Source: Chitinophagaceae bacterium (lineage in GTDB: Bacteria; Bacteroidota; Bacteroidia; Chitinophagales; Chitinophagaceae). From it: a stretch of DNA of 64,000 nucleotides. Made by a program: the position numbers and the translations under genes. Where the stretch lies: the NCBI GenBank assembly GCA_013140985.1, contig JABFRU010000048.1, positions 1-64,000 of the forward strand, written 5' to 3'. Shown here one piece after another: positions 42,095-50,909 of this stretch; positions within the stretch are counted from its first letter, which is position 1; every line of letters starts with the position of its first letter. The notes below the pieces were generated by a model that was not told the origin of the DNA, made no database searches, and saw only the letters and a list, made by a program, of their open reading frames with translations.

Positions 42095-43513
42095 ATGATT
42101 GACGCAGATAAATTAGAGGAGCTAAACAGCCGGTTTAAAAAAGATATTGCAGCGACATATTTTATCAGTAAGTATTACTTTTCAGTAAATACAAATAAAC
42201 TCAGAGCTGATATTGGATTACTGCCAGAGCAAGAAATTGACCTTGTTCTTCAAAGAAAAATACAGGCTCAAAATTTTACTTCTCTGTTCCATGAGTACAT
42301 TCATTACATACATGAAATAAGTACAGTAATTGGCAATATTGGTTTATCGCTGGACTTAATCCTTAAAAGCATTTTCAGTAACTATTTCAGCTCTCACCTC
42401 GATAATTGTGAATACAACGGGTTTGATTTTAGTAATCGGGAATTACTTGATAAATATTCAAAAATATATGCAACCAAAGAAGTAATAAATGGTGGCGGGA
42501 TACTTGAAGGATTTTTAATTGACATAAATTTATTCTTACTCAAACGACAAGATGTTTATCTGTTGGATGGCAATAATCTGATTAGTATTAAAATCATAGT
42601 GCCGATGGTGAATTCAAAACTATTTATAAATGGCACTTATAAAGCTGTGCAACTCCCATTTGGTAAGTTCTATATCTACGAAGGCATGGCATACGAACTT
42701 GACAGAATAGTTCACAAGCAGGTTAATGAGTTAAGTGATATAAAGGATGAGTTAAGGTCAACGGAATACACAGTTTTAAGAAGCCTTGCGAAATTTATTT
42801 ACCCTGATATTGATACTGAATGCTACTTGGTAGCTGCTTCTCTTTCACTTTCTTACTTAGATAGTGGAAGTGTTTTTATTTCTTTTATTGAAAAGATTAA
42901 AGCTGCAATAGAGGGAGGCATAACTAAACAGGAAATTCTCGTGATATTGAAAACTGAAACCGGGGCTATTTTAATCTCAAAACTTAATGATTTTAACGAA
43001 GCCCAGGATGAAATTATGGAAATATTCAAAAAACGAAAACAACTATATAAAGCATTTTCCACCATTACAGAAGAGGCAAAAAAGGGGTACTTACTACGTT
43101 GTAAATATCCTGCATTTGAAATAGATTTTGTTATCAGTGGGGATTATATAAAACTCCCAGATTTGGTACCAGTTTGTGACTACATGTACATATTTAAAGA
43201 TACTCAGGAATATATGAGAGATTTTCTTGGTACAGCTTCATATACAGATGAACAAAGCCAGGCATTGAAAGTGCTGATTGCTTATGACCATTATCAAAAG
43301 GCACATTGGATAAAATCAACTAAAGAAATAGAAAAGATAGAAAAAAGCAAATGCCCCTTTTTTTCATGTTGTAATTTAGCGTACCGGAAGAATAATGAAA
43401 GTATTTGTGCCGAAAAACCTTGGCGAACTTTTGAAATAAGCTATAATACTGATAAAAAATATTGCTGGTATGGGCAAGCCGTAGGGGAATTTAAAGGACC
43501 TAATGAGCTTTAA
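42095..43513 (+). CDS. putative HExxH metallopeptidase-like protein with Cys-rich tail
   Basis: 472 residues, cytosolic. The helix SLFHEYIHYIHEIS has H66, E67 and H70 of an HExxH motif; YEGMAYELDR (about 210) could give the third ligand. The C-terminal end has a Cys cluster (CPFFSCCN, then ICAEKPW, then KKYCWYG), perhaps a zinc knuckle or Fe-S site. It is not related in length or sequence by eye to the peptidase of the Argonaute operon. Family not recognised. It is convergent with radC. Confidence 0.55.
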   Translation: MIDADKLEELNSRFKKDIAATYFISKYYFSVNTNKLRADIGLLPEQEIDLVLQRKIQAQNFTSLFHEYIHYIHEISTVIGNIGLSLDLILKSIFSNYFSSHLDNCEYNGFDFSNRELLDKYSKIYATKEVINGGGILEGFLIDINLFLLKRQDVYLLDGNNLISIKIIVPMVNSKLFINGTYKAVQLPFGKFYIYEGMAYELDRIVHKQVNELSDIKDELRSTEYTVLRSLAKFIYPDIDTECYLVAASLSLSYLDSGSVFISFIEKIKAAIEGGITKQEILVILKTETGAILISKLNDFNEAQDEIMEIFKKRKQLYKAFSTITEEAKKGYLLRCKYPAFEIDFVISGDYIKLPDLVPVCDYMYIFKDTQEYMRDFLGTASYTDEQSQALKVLIAYDHYQKAHWIKSTKEIEKIEKSKCPFFSCCNLAYRKNNESICAEKPWRTFEISYNTDKKYCWYGQAVGEFKGPNEL

Positions 43514-43522
43514 TTTCAGAGA

Positions 43523-43996
43523 CTATAAAAGCCCTTCATCAGCAAAGCTATAGTATGCTTCACTGGTAATAATGATATGGTCAATCACGCTAATATCATG
43601 GTAAGCGGCAGCTACTTTTATTTTCTGTGTTAATTCTTCATCAGCACGGCTTGGTTTTAAATTTCCTGAAGGATGATTGTGGCTTAGAATTATACTTACG
43701 GAAAGCGATTTGATAGCAGCCGCTAATATCAATCTTGGGTCGGCCACAGTTCCTGTAATGCCTCCTGACGACGCCTCATAAATACCAGTAACCCGGTTGC
43801 CCCGGTTCAGGAATATCACTTTAAATTCCTCCACCATTTCAATTTTGTTTTCATCCCAGGTCTGCCTCAGTACTTCATAAATATCTTTTGAAGAATTTAC
43901 TTTTGGTCTTTCAGATGGCTTTACTTTTGTTTTATAAACCAATTCTACTTCTGCTACTCTTGTCCATTCGGGAAATTGCATTGCTAACTCTTCCAT
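43523..43996 (-). CDS. RadC-like JAB domain protein
   Basis: 157 residues covering only the MPN/JAB domain of RadC. The JAMM metal motif is complete: SHNHPSGNLKPSRADEELT (H-x-H-P-x-G-x4-PS-x2-D) with the upstream Glu in RVTGIYEASSGG. Short RadC proteins of this type are common on mobile elements; their function is unknown (an early link to DNA repair is not supported for many). Confidence 0.85.
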   Translation of the reverse strand: MEELAMQFPEWTRVAEVELVYKTKVKPSERPKVNSSKDIYEVLRQTWDENKIEMVEEFKVIFLNRGNRVTGIYEASSGGITGTVADPRLILAAAIKSLSVSIILSHNHPSGNLKPSRADEELTQKIKVAAAYHDISVIDHIIITSEAYYSFADEGLL

Positions 43997-44341
43997 AACA
44001 TAACTTTTTAATTGTTTTAAAAATTAATTACAGAACATGCCCTGCCTTTTGGCAATAAAGGCCATGAAGCAACGGAATAAATAGTGTCTTAAACTTTACC
44101 GGAGCAGTTTTCTTTATGCCGGAATTTCATGGCCGCTTCAGCAGCCCCGGCTCTTAGGCCGGGGCGGGCCAAAAGGCGAACTTTGTGGGAGAATTAATGA
44201 AGAAAATATATCTAACCCAATACCAAAATTTCTAAAGCAATACACCCAAGCTGCACCGCCATTTTACAAACTCTGTCACTATGTTGCGGGGCAGCTTTTT
44301 TATCAATTTAAGGGGCATTTTGCAATGCCCCTTAAAAATGA
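43997..44341. other. non-coding region between radC and DUF932 genes
   Basis: No gene seen. It contains the folded element at 44044-44177, described separately. The rest (44178-44341) is AT-rich, with a weak hairpin pair GGGGCA and TGCCCCTTAA around 44310-44340, just after the DUF932 stop on the minus strand, which may serve as its terminator. Confidence 0.4.
44044..44177. ncRNA. structured element with three-way-junction fold
   Basis: An outer stem GCCTTTTGGC (44044-44053) pairs perfectly with GCCAAAAGGC (44168-44177). Inside it lie GGCCATGAA (44060-44068) with TTCATGGCC (44126-44134), and a GC-rich hairpin CCCCGGC-TCTTA-GGCCGGGG (44145-44164). Together they give a closed outer helix with two inner arms. 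This is far more structure than a terminator needs. It could be a regulatory RNA leader or a DNA element folded during transfer. Confidence 0.45.
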
Positions 44342-45376
44342 TTAACTCCAGTTACCTGCAAACTCAGCTTTTACAAAACTCTCACAAAGCTGAAAAGCTT
44401 TTTGTGTTCTTAGCTGTGCTGTGCCACCATACAACAAAGATTTCATCTTGGCTTCTTCATCTTTGTAATTTCTTACATTTTGAAAATAACCAGTAATAGC
44501 GTTGTATGTGCCGAACACCGTTCCCTTTGTTGTTTCATATTGTTGGGATGGGCTGGTCATATTATATTCGTACACATCATCACACATATTTTTAAAGCAG
44601 GTGCTTAGTTCATCCATTTCACCTTTTTCAATATTCTGCAATACTTCTTTGTTGGGAACCATTGCAAGCTGTATCAACTTCTGTACTTCTTTATCAGTGA
44701 TACGAACTTTTGCCCATTGATTAAAAATACCTTCCAACTGTGCAGAAAGCTGATTAGATATTCCCATTACTTTGTGGGCTTCTTCCAGCCGTTCTTTCGC
44801 ATTGGCAGTGTGACGGATTTTAATAGAATTATTACAGTTTTTCAATGCGGCGTTGAGGGTATTGTTACAAACAATACGAATAGGAGTAAACGCCGCCATA
44901 ATGCTGCCAAACCCATCATGCGAAGTGGTAAGAAATAAATACTTCTCAATCAAATCATCATTACCCACTTTTATATAGCCGGGCAACTTTGCAGTAATAA
45001 AAATCTTTTCTCCTTTCCCCAATGCTCCGGCAGTTTCGTATTGGATACCATCGCCACCAACAATGGTATCAAAGAAACTGAAGGCATCAATATTTTGTAC
45101 CACTTCGTAATCTTTACCCAAACGGTCGCCTAAAATTGCACAGCAATCGGGACGGTAAGTATAGAATGAACTTTTAGATATTATCTCTGTGCCATCGTCA
45201 AGCCTGTGTATGTTGGGTCTTTTGCAAACTTCAAAATCAAGCCCTGCAAATTGTAATGCTTCTTTGCTGTTTGGATAGTCGTGTACTATTTGCCCTAAGC
45301 CGTGCCATGCTTTTTCTTTTACACTAAAGAAACTGTGTTGCTGTGTTTGTTCGTTGAAATTGATATTGTGTGCCAT
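44342..45376 (-). CDS. DUF932 domain-containing protein
   Basis: 344 residues of the DUF932 / phage-plasmid-like TIGR03299 family: AWHGLGQIV near the start, HDGFGSIMAAFTPIRIVCNNTLNAAL in the middle (about 155-180) and RHTANAKERLEEA after it. Members are ubiquitous on Bacteroidota mobile elements and some phages; function unknown. It lies 68 bp after ssb on the same strand. Confidence 0.85.
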   Translation of the reverse strand: MAHNINFNEQTQQHSFFSVKEKAWHGLGQIVHDYPNSKEALQFAGLDFEVCKRPNIHRLDDGTEIISKSSFYTYRPDCCAILGDRLGKDYEVVQNIDAFSFFDTIVGGDGIQYETAGALGKGEKIFITAKLPGYIKVGNDDLIEKYLFLTTSHDGFGSIMAAFTPIRIVCNNTLNAALKNCNNSIKIRHTANAKERLEEAHKVMGISNQLSAQLEGIFNQWAKVRITDKEVQKLIQLAMVPNKEVLQNIEKGEMDELSTCFKNMCDDVYEYNMTSPSQQYETTKGTVFGTYNAITGYFQNVRNYKDEEAKMKSLLYGGTAQLRTQKAFQLCESFVKAEFAGNWS

Positions 45377-45444
45377 GATTGTAATTTTTTTAATGATTAA
45401 ATAAAAATGAAAGCATCACGCCATTTGACGGGATGCCGCTAAAA

Positions 45445-45846
45445 CTAAAATGGTAAGTCGTCTGCAACTGCTGAAAGGGCTGCCGCTGGTGCTGCGTTCA
45501 TAGGTACTACTGGTGCAGTTGTCGCATTACCACCAGTAGAACGGCCATGCAGTTTAATACTGTTTACATGGAAAGTAAGACTGGCTTTTACTTCACCTTC
45601 TTTGTTTGTCCAGGCATTTGCACCAACACGGCCATTGCACTCAACTAATGTGCCTTTGGTTAAATACGCTGCTACACCCGGATTAATCCAATACGAACAG
45701 TTTACATAGGTTACAACCTTTTGTACTTCATCGTTTCCTTTTGTTTTGTAAGTGTCATTAATAGCAATAGAAAAGTTCACTACTTTTTTCCCTGCTTTTG
45801 TCTCGCTAACGGTTGCGTCTGCGGTAATTCTGCCGATGATTTCCAT
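45445..45846 (-). CDS. ssb: single-stranded DNA-binding protein
   Basis: 133 residues. The OB-fold is seen (EIIGRITADATV, VVNFSIAINDTYKTK, VECNGRVGANAWTNKEG), and the acidic C-terminal tip ADDLPF is the partner-binding tail of bacterial SSB. It is an element-encoded copy that coats single strands during transfer or replication. First gene of the ssb-DUF932 pair. Confidence 0.88.
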   Translation of the reverse strand: MEIIGRITADATVSETKAGKKVVNFSIAINDTYKTKGNDEVQKVVTYVNCSYWINPGVAAYLTKGTLVECNGRVGANAWTNKEGEVKASLTFHVNSIKLHGRSTGGNATTAPVVPMNAAPAAALSAVADDLPF

Positions 45847-45941
45847 AACTGAAATTTTAATGTTTAAAAATGATTATTAAATGAAGTCAGCTTCGCTTCA
45901 TTCATTTACCCTTAGCGACCAGCCATTAGGACTGCGGAGGA

Positions 45942-46066
45942 GGAACAAGGTTTTTCAAATAAAATACTACCCCGTGTGGGATAGTATTATATAATCAGGT
46001 GGAGATTTTTTTGAAAACCCGTGGCGATTTACGGCTCTTTACAATGTTGGATGAAGACCTTGTTCC
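45942..46066. ncRNA. second structured element with outer stem and inner hairpins
   Basis: GGAACAAGGT (45942-45951) pairs perfectly with ACCTTGTTCC (46057-46066). Inside are GTTTTTCAAA and TTTGAAAAC as a second helix enclosing ATACTACC and GGGATAGTAT, and a short CCGTGGCGATTTACGG hairpin. The plan (outer 10-bp stem, two inner arms) repeats that of 44044-44177 with different sequence. Confidence 0.4.
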
Positions 46067-46152
46067 GCACAGAGCAGGACAATAATTTTGCGGCAGGGTC
46101 AGTTGAATGAGCAGTATTACAATTACATCTTTGTAAAATCTGCTTTGCAGTT

Positions 46153-46311
46153 TCTGGAATTGTGTTTGGCAGGATAGCTTTATTGGCATCTTGAAGAAAA
46201 GCCAATCTCAATTCCCAATATCCTTATCCGGCGCAATGGTTCCGCCGTTTCGTTACGACGAAGGAGTAACGATTTATATAAACGGTGGAAGGATTGCGCC
46301 AGGTCTTTGAT
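46153..46311. repeat. two-hairpin repeat, copy 1
   Basis: First hairpin: GGAATTG-TGTTTGGC pairs imperfectly with GCCAATCTCAATTCC. Second hairpin: CCGGCGCAATGG pairs with GGATTGCGCCAGG over a long inner stem that includes CGTTT and AAACG. A second copy lies at 46940-47096 in the same orientation, with most positions identical by eye, on the other side of the AIG2-like gene. Confidence 0.7.
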
Positions 46312-46389
46312 GATAGAAGAACAGAAAGATGAACGGAGCGTCGCAACAAAAGATGCCCATCGAACGAAATGCTGGCAAACAAAAAAATA

Positions 46390-46893
46390 CTATTCTCCCC
46401 GCAAAATAGAGTAGTTCTTTTTACTACGTTTTTCATCAGGGTCTGGGATACAAGGAATAGATTGAAGTTGCGAAATATAGTCAGCGGATAATTGATTTTG
46501 TATTGCACCTGTTACAATAAATTCTTTATACCAAGCATAGGCAACTAAATTATTGTTGATTGATTTGGTGTCAGCGATATAAACCTGTGCAATATGCTTC
46601 AAACTGTTTTCATCAGTAAAGGTCAAACAATCTTCATTGTAACCCTTACCTAATCCTTCAGCCTTATCAAGCAGGAGTTTTTCTTTTTTATGAATCTTAA
46701 ACAATACTCCACAAACTATATCAGCGGCAATACCTGACTTTACAATGTTTGCTTTAGCAGAGCCATCTTTGCTTACTTTATTACAAATTAATTTATAGCC
46801 AGGAAGAAATACATTTGTAACTTTTGTAGCTGAAGGCACCCGTTGAGTGAGCCTTTTAATATTCATATTTGAGCCGTATGCAAAAATCAACAT
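46390..46893 (-). CDS. gamma-glutamylcyclotransferase-like (AIG2/GGCT) protein
   Basis: 167 residues. FAYGSNMN at the N-terminus (residues 4-11) is the glycine-rich substrate loop, and DKAEGLGKGY (about 77-86) holds the catalytic Glu of GGCT-fold enzymes. Such proteins release 5-oxoproline from γ-glutamyl amines or peptides; the exact substrate is unknown. It stands alone between two copies of a folded repeat, like a cargo gene moved as a unit. Confidence 0.75.
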   Translation of the reverse strand: MLIFAYGSNMNIKRLTQRVPSATKVTNVFLPGYKLICNKVSKDGSAKANIVKSGIAADIVCGVLFKIHKKEKLLLDKAEGLGKGYNEDCLTFTDENSLKHIAQVYIADTKSINNNLVAYAWYKEFIVTGAIQNQLSADYISQLQSIPCIPDPDEKRSKKNYSILRGE

Positions 46894-47298
46894 TGGGTTA
46901 TCTGCTTAATAGACTAAAGATATAAAGCTTATTTGGTTGTCTGGAATTGTGTTTGGCGGAATACATTCAGATAATCTTTGTTATGCCAAACTCAATTCCA
47001 AATATCGTTATCCGGCGCAATGGTTCCGGCGTTTAGTTGACACGAAGGAGTAATAATTTATATAAACGCTGGAAGGATTGCGCCGGGTCTTTTAATTAAG
47101 GACATCAGTATAAACACTTAGTAAATCACTGATTGATTCCTGTTATAGACTGCCGTGAAATCTACATAATTGTTGAATAGAAAGCTGTCTTGAACAACTG
47201 TAAATAAAACAAAATCAGCCGGATAATAGCAATAATGAAAATTTAAGTTTCAATCGGTATAGAAATTGATAGTTATATCTTAAGCGATTAAAATAACC
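46894..47298. other. non-coding region with repeat copy 2
   Basis: Apart from the repeat at 46940-47096, no gene or clear signal is seen up to the acetyltransferase start. The last 60 bases are AT-rich and should hold its promoter. Confidence 0.4.
46940..47096. repeat. two-hairpin repeat, copy 2
   Basis: Same plan as copy 1: GGAATTGTGTTTGGC with GCCAAACTCAATTCC, then CCGGCGCAATGG with GGATTGCGCCGGG. The stems are better paired here than in copy 1 (differences compensate within the stems, e.g. CCGGCGTTT and AAACGCTGG). Compensating changes suggest that the fold itself is maintained. Confidence 0.7.
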
Positions 47299-47868
47299 AT
47301 GACCAAGGCTTCCTATTCTGATAGAAAAACTGTCGTTTCTATTCTGACAGCGTCTTTTGCTGACAACAAAAGCGTAAACTATATTATAAAGCTGGATAAC
47401 AAAAGGAAGCACCGGATAAGCAAACTAATGGAGTATTCATTTGATTACTGCTACTGGTTTGGTGAAGTATTACTTTCGGATGACAAAAAGGCCTGCGCCC
47501 TGATTATTTACCCTGATAAGAAAAAAACAACTTTCAGGTCTATTGGTGCCGATATTAAATTGATAACAAGTTGCACCGGTTTAAGCAATGCAAAAAAAGC
47601 CATGCAGCGGGAGGCTACTATAAAAAAGATTCATCCACATCAGCCTTTTACATACCTGTGGTTTATAGGCGTAATCCCATCCGAACAAAACAAAGGAGCA
47701 GGAACCGCTTTACTGAAGCAAATATTGGAGAAAAGTAAAACTGAAGGCCGCCCAGTAATCCTGGAAACTTCAACAGAAAGAAATTTGCCGTGGTACCTGA
47801 AACATGGTTTTAAGATATATAAGGAACTTGATTTTGGATACAAGCTTTTTTGTATGAAAAGCCTTTAG
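47299..47868 (+). CDS. GNAT-family N-acetyltransferase
   Basis: 189 residues. The acetyl-CoA motif lies in WFIGVIPSEQNKGAGTALLKQILEK (QNKGAG about 130-135), followed by VILETSTERNLPWYLKHGFKIYKE, typical of GNAT proteins. Substrate unknown; related proteins act on small molecules or toxins. The LuxR-type gene follows 19 bp downstream, so the two are probably one transcript. Confidence 0.8.
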   Translation: MTKASYSDRKTVVSILTASFADNKSVNYIIKLDNKRKHRISKLMEYSFDYCYWFGEVLLSDDKKACALIIYPDKKKTTFRSIGADIKLITSCTGLSNAKKAMQREATIKKIHPHQPFTYLWFIGVIPSEQNKGAGTALLKQILEKSKTEGRPVILETSTERNLPWYLKHGFKIYKELDFGYKLFCMKSL

Positions 47869-47887
47869 AAAACGTAAGCAAAACGAT

Positions 47888-48877
47888 ATGCTGTTACCGG
47901 GTACCCAAATGCATCTTGTCACTTTTCTATTCGTCTGTATAGAAATAGTCATTTTTTCCTACCTGCTTATTTACAGGCTTGCCCGGCCCGATGATAAATC
48001 GGCTTACCTTAATATCATTTTAATTTTTCTCCTTATAGTTTACAATGTAACCGGCGGCTTATTGCCTGATGAAAACCTGCCGGGTTCCTATTATCTTCAA
48101 ACAAGTATTGCATATGCCACAGGGTTTGTAACTCCCTGTTATTTTCCCTACTATGTTTATCATGCCTTCCGTTTAGAGAAAATGAAGTTTCATGCCTATA
48201 AAGGGGTATTTATTTTTTTGATAGCTCCGTATGTCATCTTTGTAATTTTGTTTGTATCATCAGGAAATCTTGAAGCTGCCAAAAATCTTCTAATCATTCC
48301 AACCGCATACGCCTTGTGGGTAATTATCACATTGATAAAAGCTGTGCGTTATAAGTATAAGAACAGTTTTGAAACCAAAGGGGCAAAAGAAGAAATGGCC
48401 GTTTCATTTATAAGCCTTACGCCGTGGGTCAGCCTTCCGGTAATTGATTTTTATAATTTAGGACAGGCTGTTGAAGCAACCACTACAAACACTGGATTTT
48501 TATTATTGCTTGCACTACAGTTAAAGCAACATATAAGAATGGTAAAATCGGAACATCAACGCCTGATTGACTCAGAAGAAAAACTATCCCGCTGGAATGA
48601 GAAACTTCAGGAAGAAGTGGATAAAAGAACCCGTGAAATAGAACGGCTTAGTGCTGAAGAAAGAATATTTGAAAGCTGTAAACAATATCAACTAACAGCC
48701 AGGGAAAGAGAGATAGCCAGTTTAATTTGCAGGGGCAGTTCATATAAACAAATTGCCGACAGCCTGTTTATAGCCGAAAGAACGGTAACAAAGCATGTAC
48801 AGAATATATTTGACAAAGTGAAAGTTTCCAATAAGCTGGAACTGCTCAATAAATTGGGTGTGGTGCCTACAAATTAA
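47888..48877 (+). CDS. membrane-bound LuxR-type transcriptional regulator
   Basis: 329 residues. About six or seven transmembrane helices fill residues 8-225, followed by a coiled coil (about 225-262, EKLSRWNEKLQEEVDKRT) and a C-terminal LuxR helix-turn-helix (YQLTAREREIASLICRGSSYKQIADSLFI, about 267-329). It should sense a membrane or extracellular signal and bind DNA directly from the membrane. It lacks kinase and receiver domains. It lies downstream of the acetyltransferase gene. Confidence 0.8.
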   Translation: MLLPGTQMHLVTFLFVCIEIVIFSYLLIYRLARPDDKSAYLNIILIFLLIVYNVTGGLLPDENLPGSYYLQTSIAYATGFVTPCYFPYYVYHAFRLEKMKFHAYKGVFIFLIAPYVIFVILFVSSGNLEAAKNLLIIPTAYALWVIITLIKAVRYKYKNSFETKGAKEEMAVSFISLTPWVSLPVIDFYNLGQAVEATTTNTGFLLLLALQLKQHIRMVKSEHQRLIDSEEKLSRWNEKLQEEVDKRTREIERLSAEERIFESCKQYQLTAREREIASLICRGSSYKQIADSLFIAERTVTKHVQNIFDKVKVSNKLELLNKLGVVPTN

Positions 48878-48900
48878 CAAATCTGGCTGGTTTTAGCCTT

Positions 48901-48932
48901 AAAATACGCTGAATTACTTACTAAAATACGCT
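48901..48932 (+). promoter_or_regulatory. tandem direct repeat, likely regulator binding site
   Basis: AAAATACGCT occurs at 48901-48910 and again at 48923-48932, 22 bp apart (two helical turns), about 60 bp before the next gene. LytTR-type regulators bind just such pairs of short direct repeats, and a LytTR-like protein is encoded 1.3 kb downstream. LuxR-type binding is the alternative. Confidence 0.5.
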
Positions 48933-48988
48933 ACTTAACGTAATGTTATTGGTTTGCTGTTTGTAATCTTACTACTCAAAAGTGTGTT

Positions 48989-50197
48989 ATGAAAAGTGTA
49001 GTAAAAGCAAACGGAATTGCAAGGGGTTTAGACATCACTCAATCTCTGCTTCTTCAGGATGACTCCTCATTTTCAGGCCCGAATTTGTCGGTTCAACAGG
49101 CACTTGGTAAATGGTATTTTATACTTAGTAATGGCATGGATAACGCCACCAGAAATAATCAGGTTTTTCCTGAATTGTTAGAAAGCGATTTACTTAAAAG
49201 CCTTCAGTCGGATGTGGAATATATACCCATGCTGCTGATGGAAGAGCTTATTGATAATGCCTTCGCCTTTGATAAGGGGCAGTACATAAAATTAGTTCAG
49301 GCATTGCTAAGAAATATCAGTGATGAAGTATTTGAAAATATAGAATGCCATAGTGGAGTTTGTACACAGATTGAAACAACACTCGGGTTTATACAAAATT
49401 TCTTTTACGAATATTATGATTTTGAAAGCAGGATTACAAAATTTCAATTCCGGGAAATATCAGAATGCTTAAAGATAAAAATTGACTATTTGCTGTTAAA
49501 GCTGGATAACAGCCAACTTCTTAAGGTATTTCAACAGGCAGTAACAGAGCAATGTAGTTTACCGGAGTATGGTCTTAGCTACAGACAATTAGTTTATCTG
49601 CAAAACCTCGTTCAGGAAATTGAAGCAGCTTCCGCATCTATAACAGAAAATGCTATCAGAAACTTACTTTATTACAATAATTTCAATTCAAATTGTTTTA
49701 TTGAGTATGAAATTGACTTGATAAAAATGCAGGCAGAACATTTTGAAACAGATGCGGCAAATATTTCATTCCTGCAACAGCACTATAGTTTAATGTCTCA
49801 AGTAAAAACCAAAGCAACTACTGGCTTTGATATTAAAATACCACACCTGAAAAAACAAATAGCAGATTGGATAACAGAGGAAATTAAACATGTCCAACAA
49901 AAAAGCAAGAATGCTTCCGATAAAGACGTAATGATAGACCCGGAGTTAAAAATACAAACATCTTTATCTGTTGCTAAGCTGGCGGTACTTATCAGGCTAT
50001 TGGTAGTTGACAAAATCATCATCAATCGTACAGTTGCACCAATGCTGAAAACAGTTTCTAAATTATTTACCACTCTTCAAAAAGATGATATCTCCTTCGG
50101 AAGCTTAGAAACTAAATATCATGCTCCTGATAAAGCCACATTAAACACGATGAAAGAAATATTGCAGAAGTGGGTGACAATTATTGGGCGATTATGA
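48989..50197 (+). CDS. hypothetical protein, possibly RteC-like
   Basis: 402 residues, wholly helical, no signal or membrane segment. The last 110 residues (KIQTSLSVAKLAVLIRLLVVDKIIIN, then a helix and TMKEILQKWV) recall the C-terminal part of RteC, a regulator of Bacteroides conjugative transposons, but the match by eye is weak. It is preceded by the AAAATACGCT direct repeats and followed by the LytTR-like gene, so a regulatory role in the element is plausible. Confidence 0.45.
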   Translation: MKSVVKANGIARGLDITQSLLLQDDSSFSGPNLSVQQALGKWYFILSNGMDNATRNNQVFPELLESDLLKSLQSDVEYIPMLLMEELIDNAFAFDKGQYIKLVQALLRNISDEVFENIECHSGVCTQIETTLGFIQNFFYEYYDFESRITKFQFREISECLKIKIDYLLLKLDNSQLLKVFQQAVTEQCSLPEYGLSYRQLVYLQNLVQEIEAASASITENAIRNLLYYNNFNSNCFIEYEIDLIKMQAEHFETDAANISFLQQHYSLMSQVKTKATTGFDIKIPHLKKQIADWITEEIKHVQQKSKNASDKDVMIDPELKIQTSLSVAKLAVLIRLLVVDKIIINRTVAPMLKTVSKLFTTLQKDDISFGSLETKYHAPDKATLNTMKEILQKWVTIIGRL

Positions 50198-50243
50198 CTT
50201 TAGAGGCTGTTGTTTCAGCTAATTATCTTCATTAAATTTGAGT

Positions 50244-50897
50244 ATGAAAGATAAAATACTATCGGGACTAAAGAAAGAAAATAGCAGGCTTAAAACAAAA
50301 GTCAGGCAACTTCAAACAGTTATTCGCCACCAAAAAGTAACGATTGATGAATACGAAACGAACTGGCACTTAAAACTGTTTTCTGATTTAGAAGTTTTAC
50401 TTCAGCAGTACACTCTTTTTACTAACCCACTACCGGTTAAAATCAAAGCTTCTTTCAAAAATGAGGCAGCGTTCTATGAAGTAAAACCAGCCAATATTAT
50501 TGGTGTTTTTTCAAAAGGCCGGACAAAGCAAATATTGCTTGATACAGCGATACCTGGCATTGGCGGTTCAGCAACCCAAACCAATATTTTATACACAGAA
50601 ACAAATTTAGGGGAATTACAAAAGGTAATTAACCAAAGCAAATTTTTATTTTGTCTTGTTAAAAGAGGCGTATTAATCAACGTAAAGCATTATGGTTTAG
50701 AAAGCAATTTCCTATTTGCTAACAGCATTGATATTACTCCGTCCGTTGATTACAGTAATATCAAGATTAGTAAAAAGGCTGCGAATGAATTTATTGAAAA
50801 GAAGAAGGCTTTTGATAATATCAATTCGTTACAAAATAATCAACTTCGTGACATCCTTGCTAAAATTAAAAAAAGTATTACCAGCTTTGAGAAATAA
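50244..50897 (+). CDS. LytTR-like DNA-binding protein with coiled-coil N-terminus
   Basis: 217 residues from the ATG at 50244 (a TTG two codons earlier is unlikely). The N-terminal 40 residues form a coiled coil (LKKENSRLKTKVRQLQTVI). Residues about 75-165 fit the LytTR fold: the strand pattern EVKPANIIGVFSKGRTKQIL, then NLGELQKVINQSKFLFCLVKRGVLINVKHY, matching the FxRixrsyiVNl ending of LytTR domains. No receiver domain, so control may come from the coiled coil or from abundance. Confidence 0.6.
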   Translation: MKDKILSGLKKENSRLKTKVRQLQTVIRHQKVTIDEYETNWHLKLFSDLEVLLQQYTLFTNPLPVKIKASFKNEAAFYEVKPANIIGVFSKGRTKQILLDTAIPGIGGSATQTNILYTETNLGELQKVINQSKFLFCLVKRGVLINVKHYGLESNFLFANSIDITPSVDYSNIKISKKAANEFIEKKKAFDNINSLQNNQLRDILAKIKKSITSFEK

Positions 50898-50909
50898 AAT
50901 AATCTCAAA

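Larger units (their letters stand above)
45847..46389. other. non-coding region rich in hairpins
   Basis: No gene is supported here. It carries the folded element at 45942-46066 and repeat copy 1 at 46153-46311, each described separately. The remainder is unremarkable. Confidence 0.5.
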
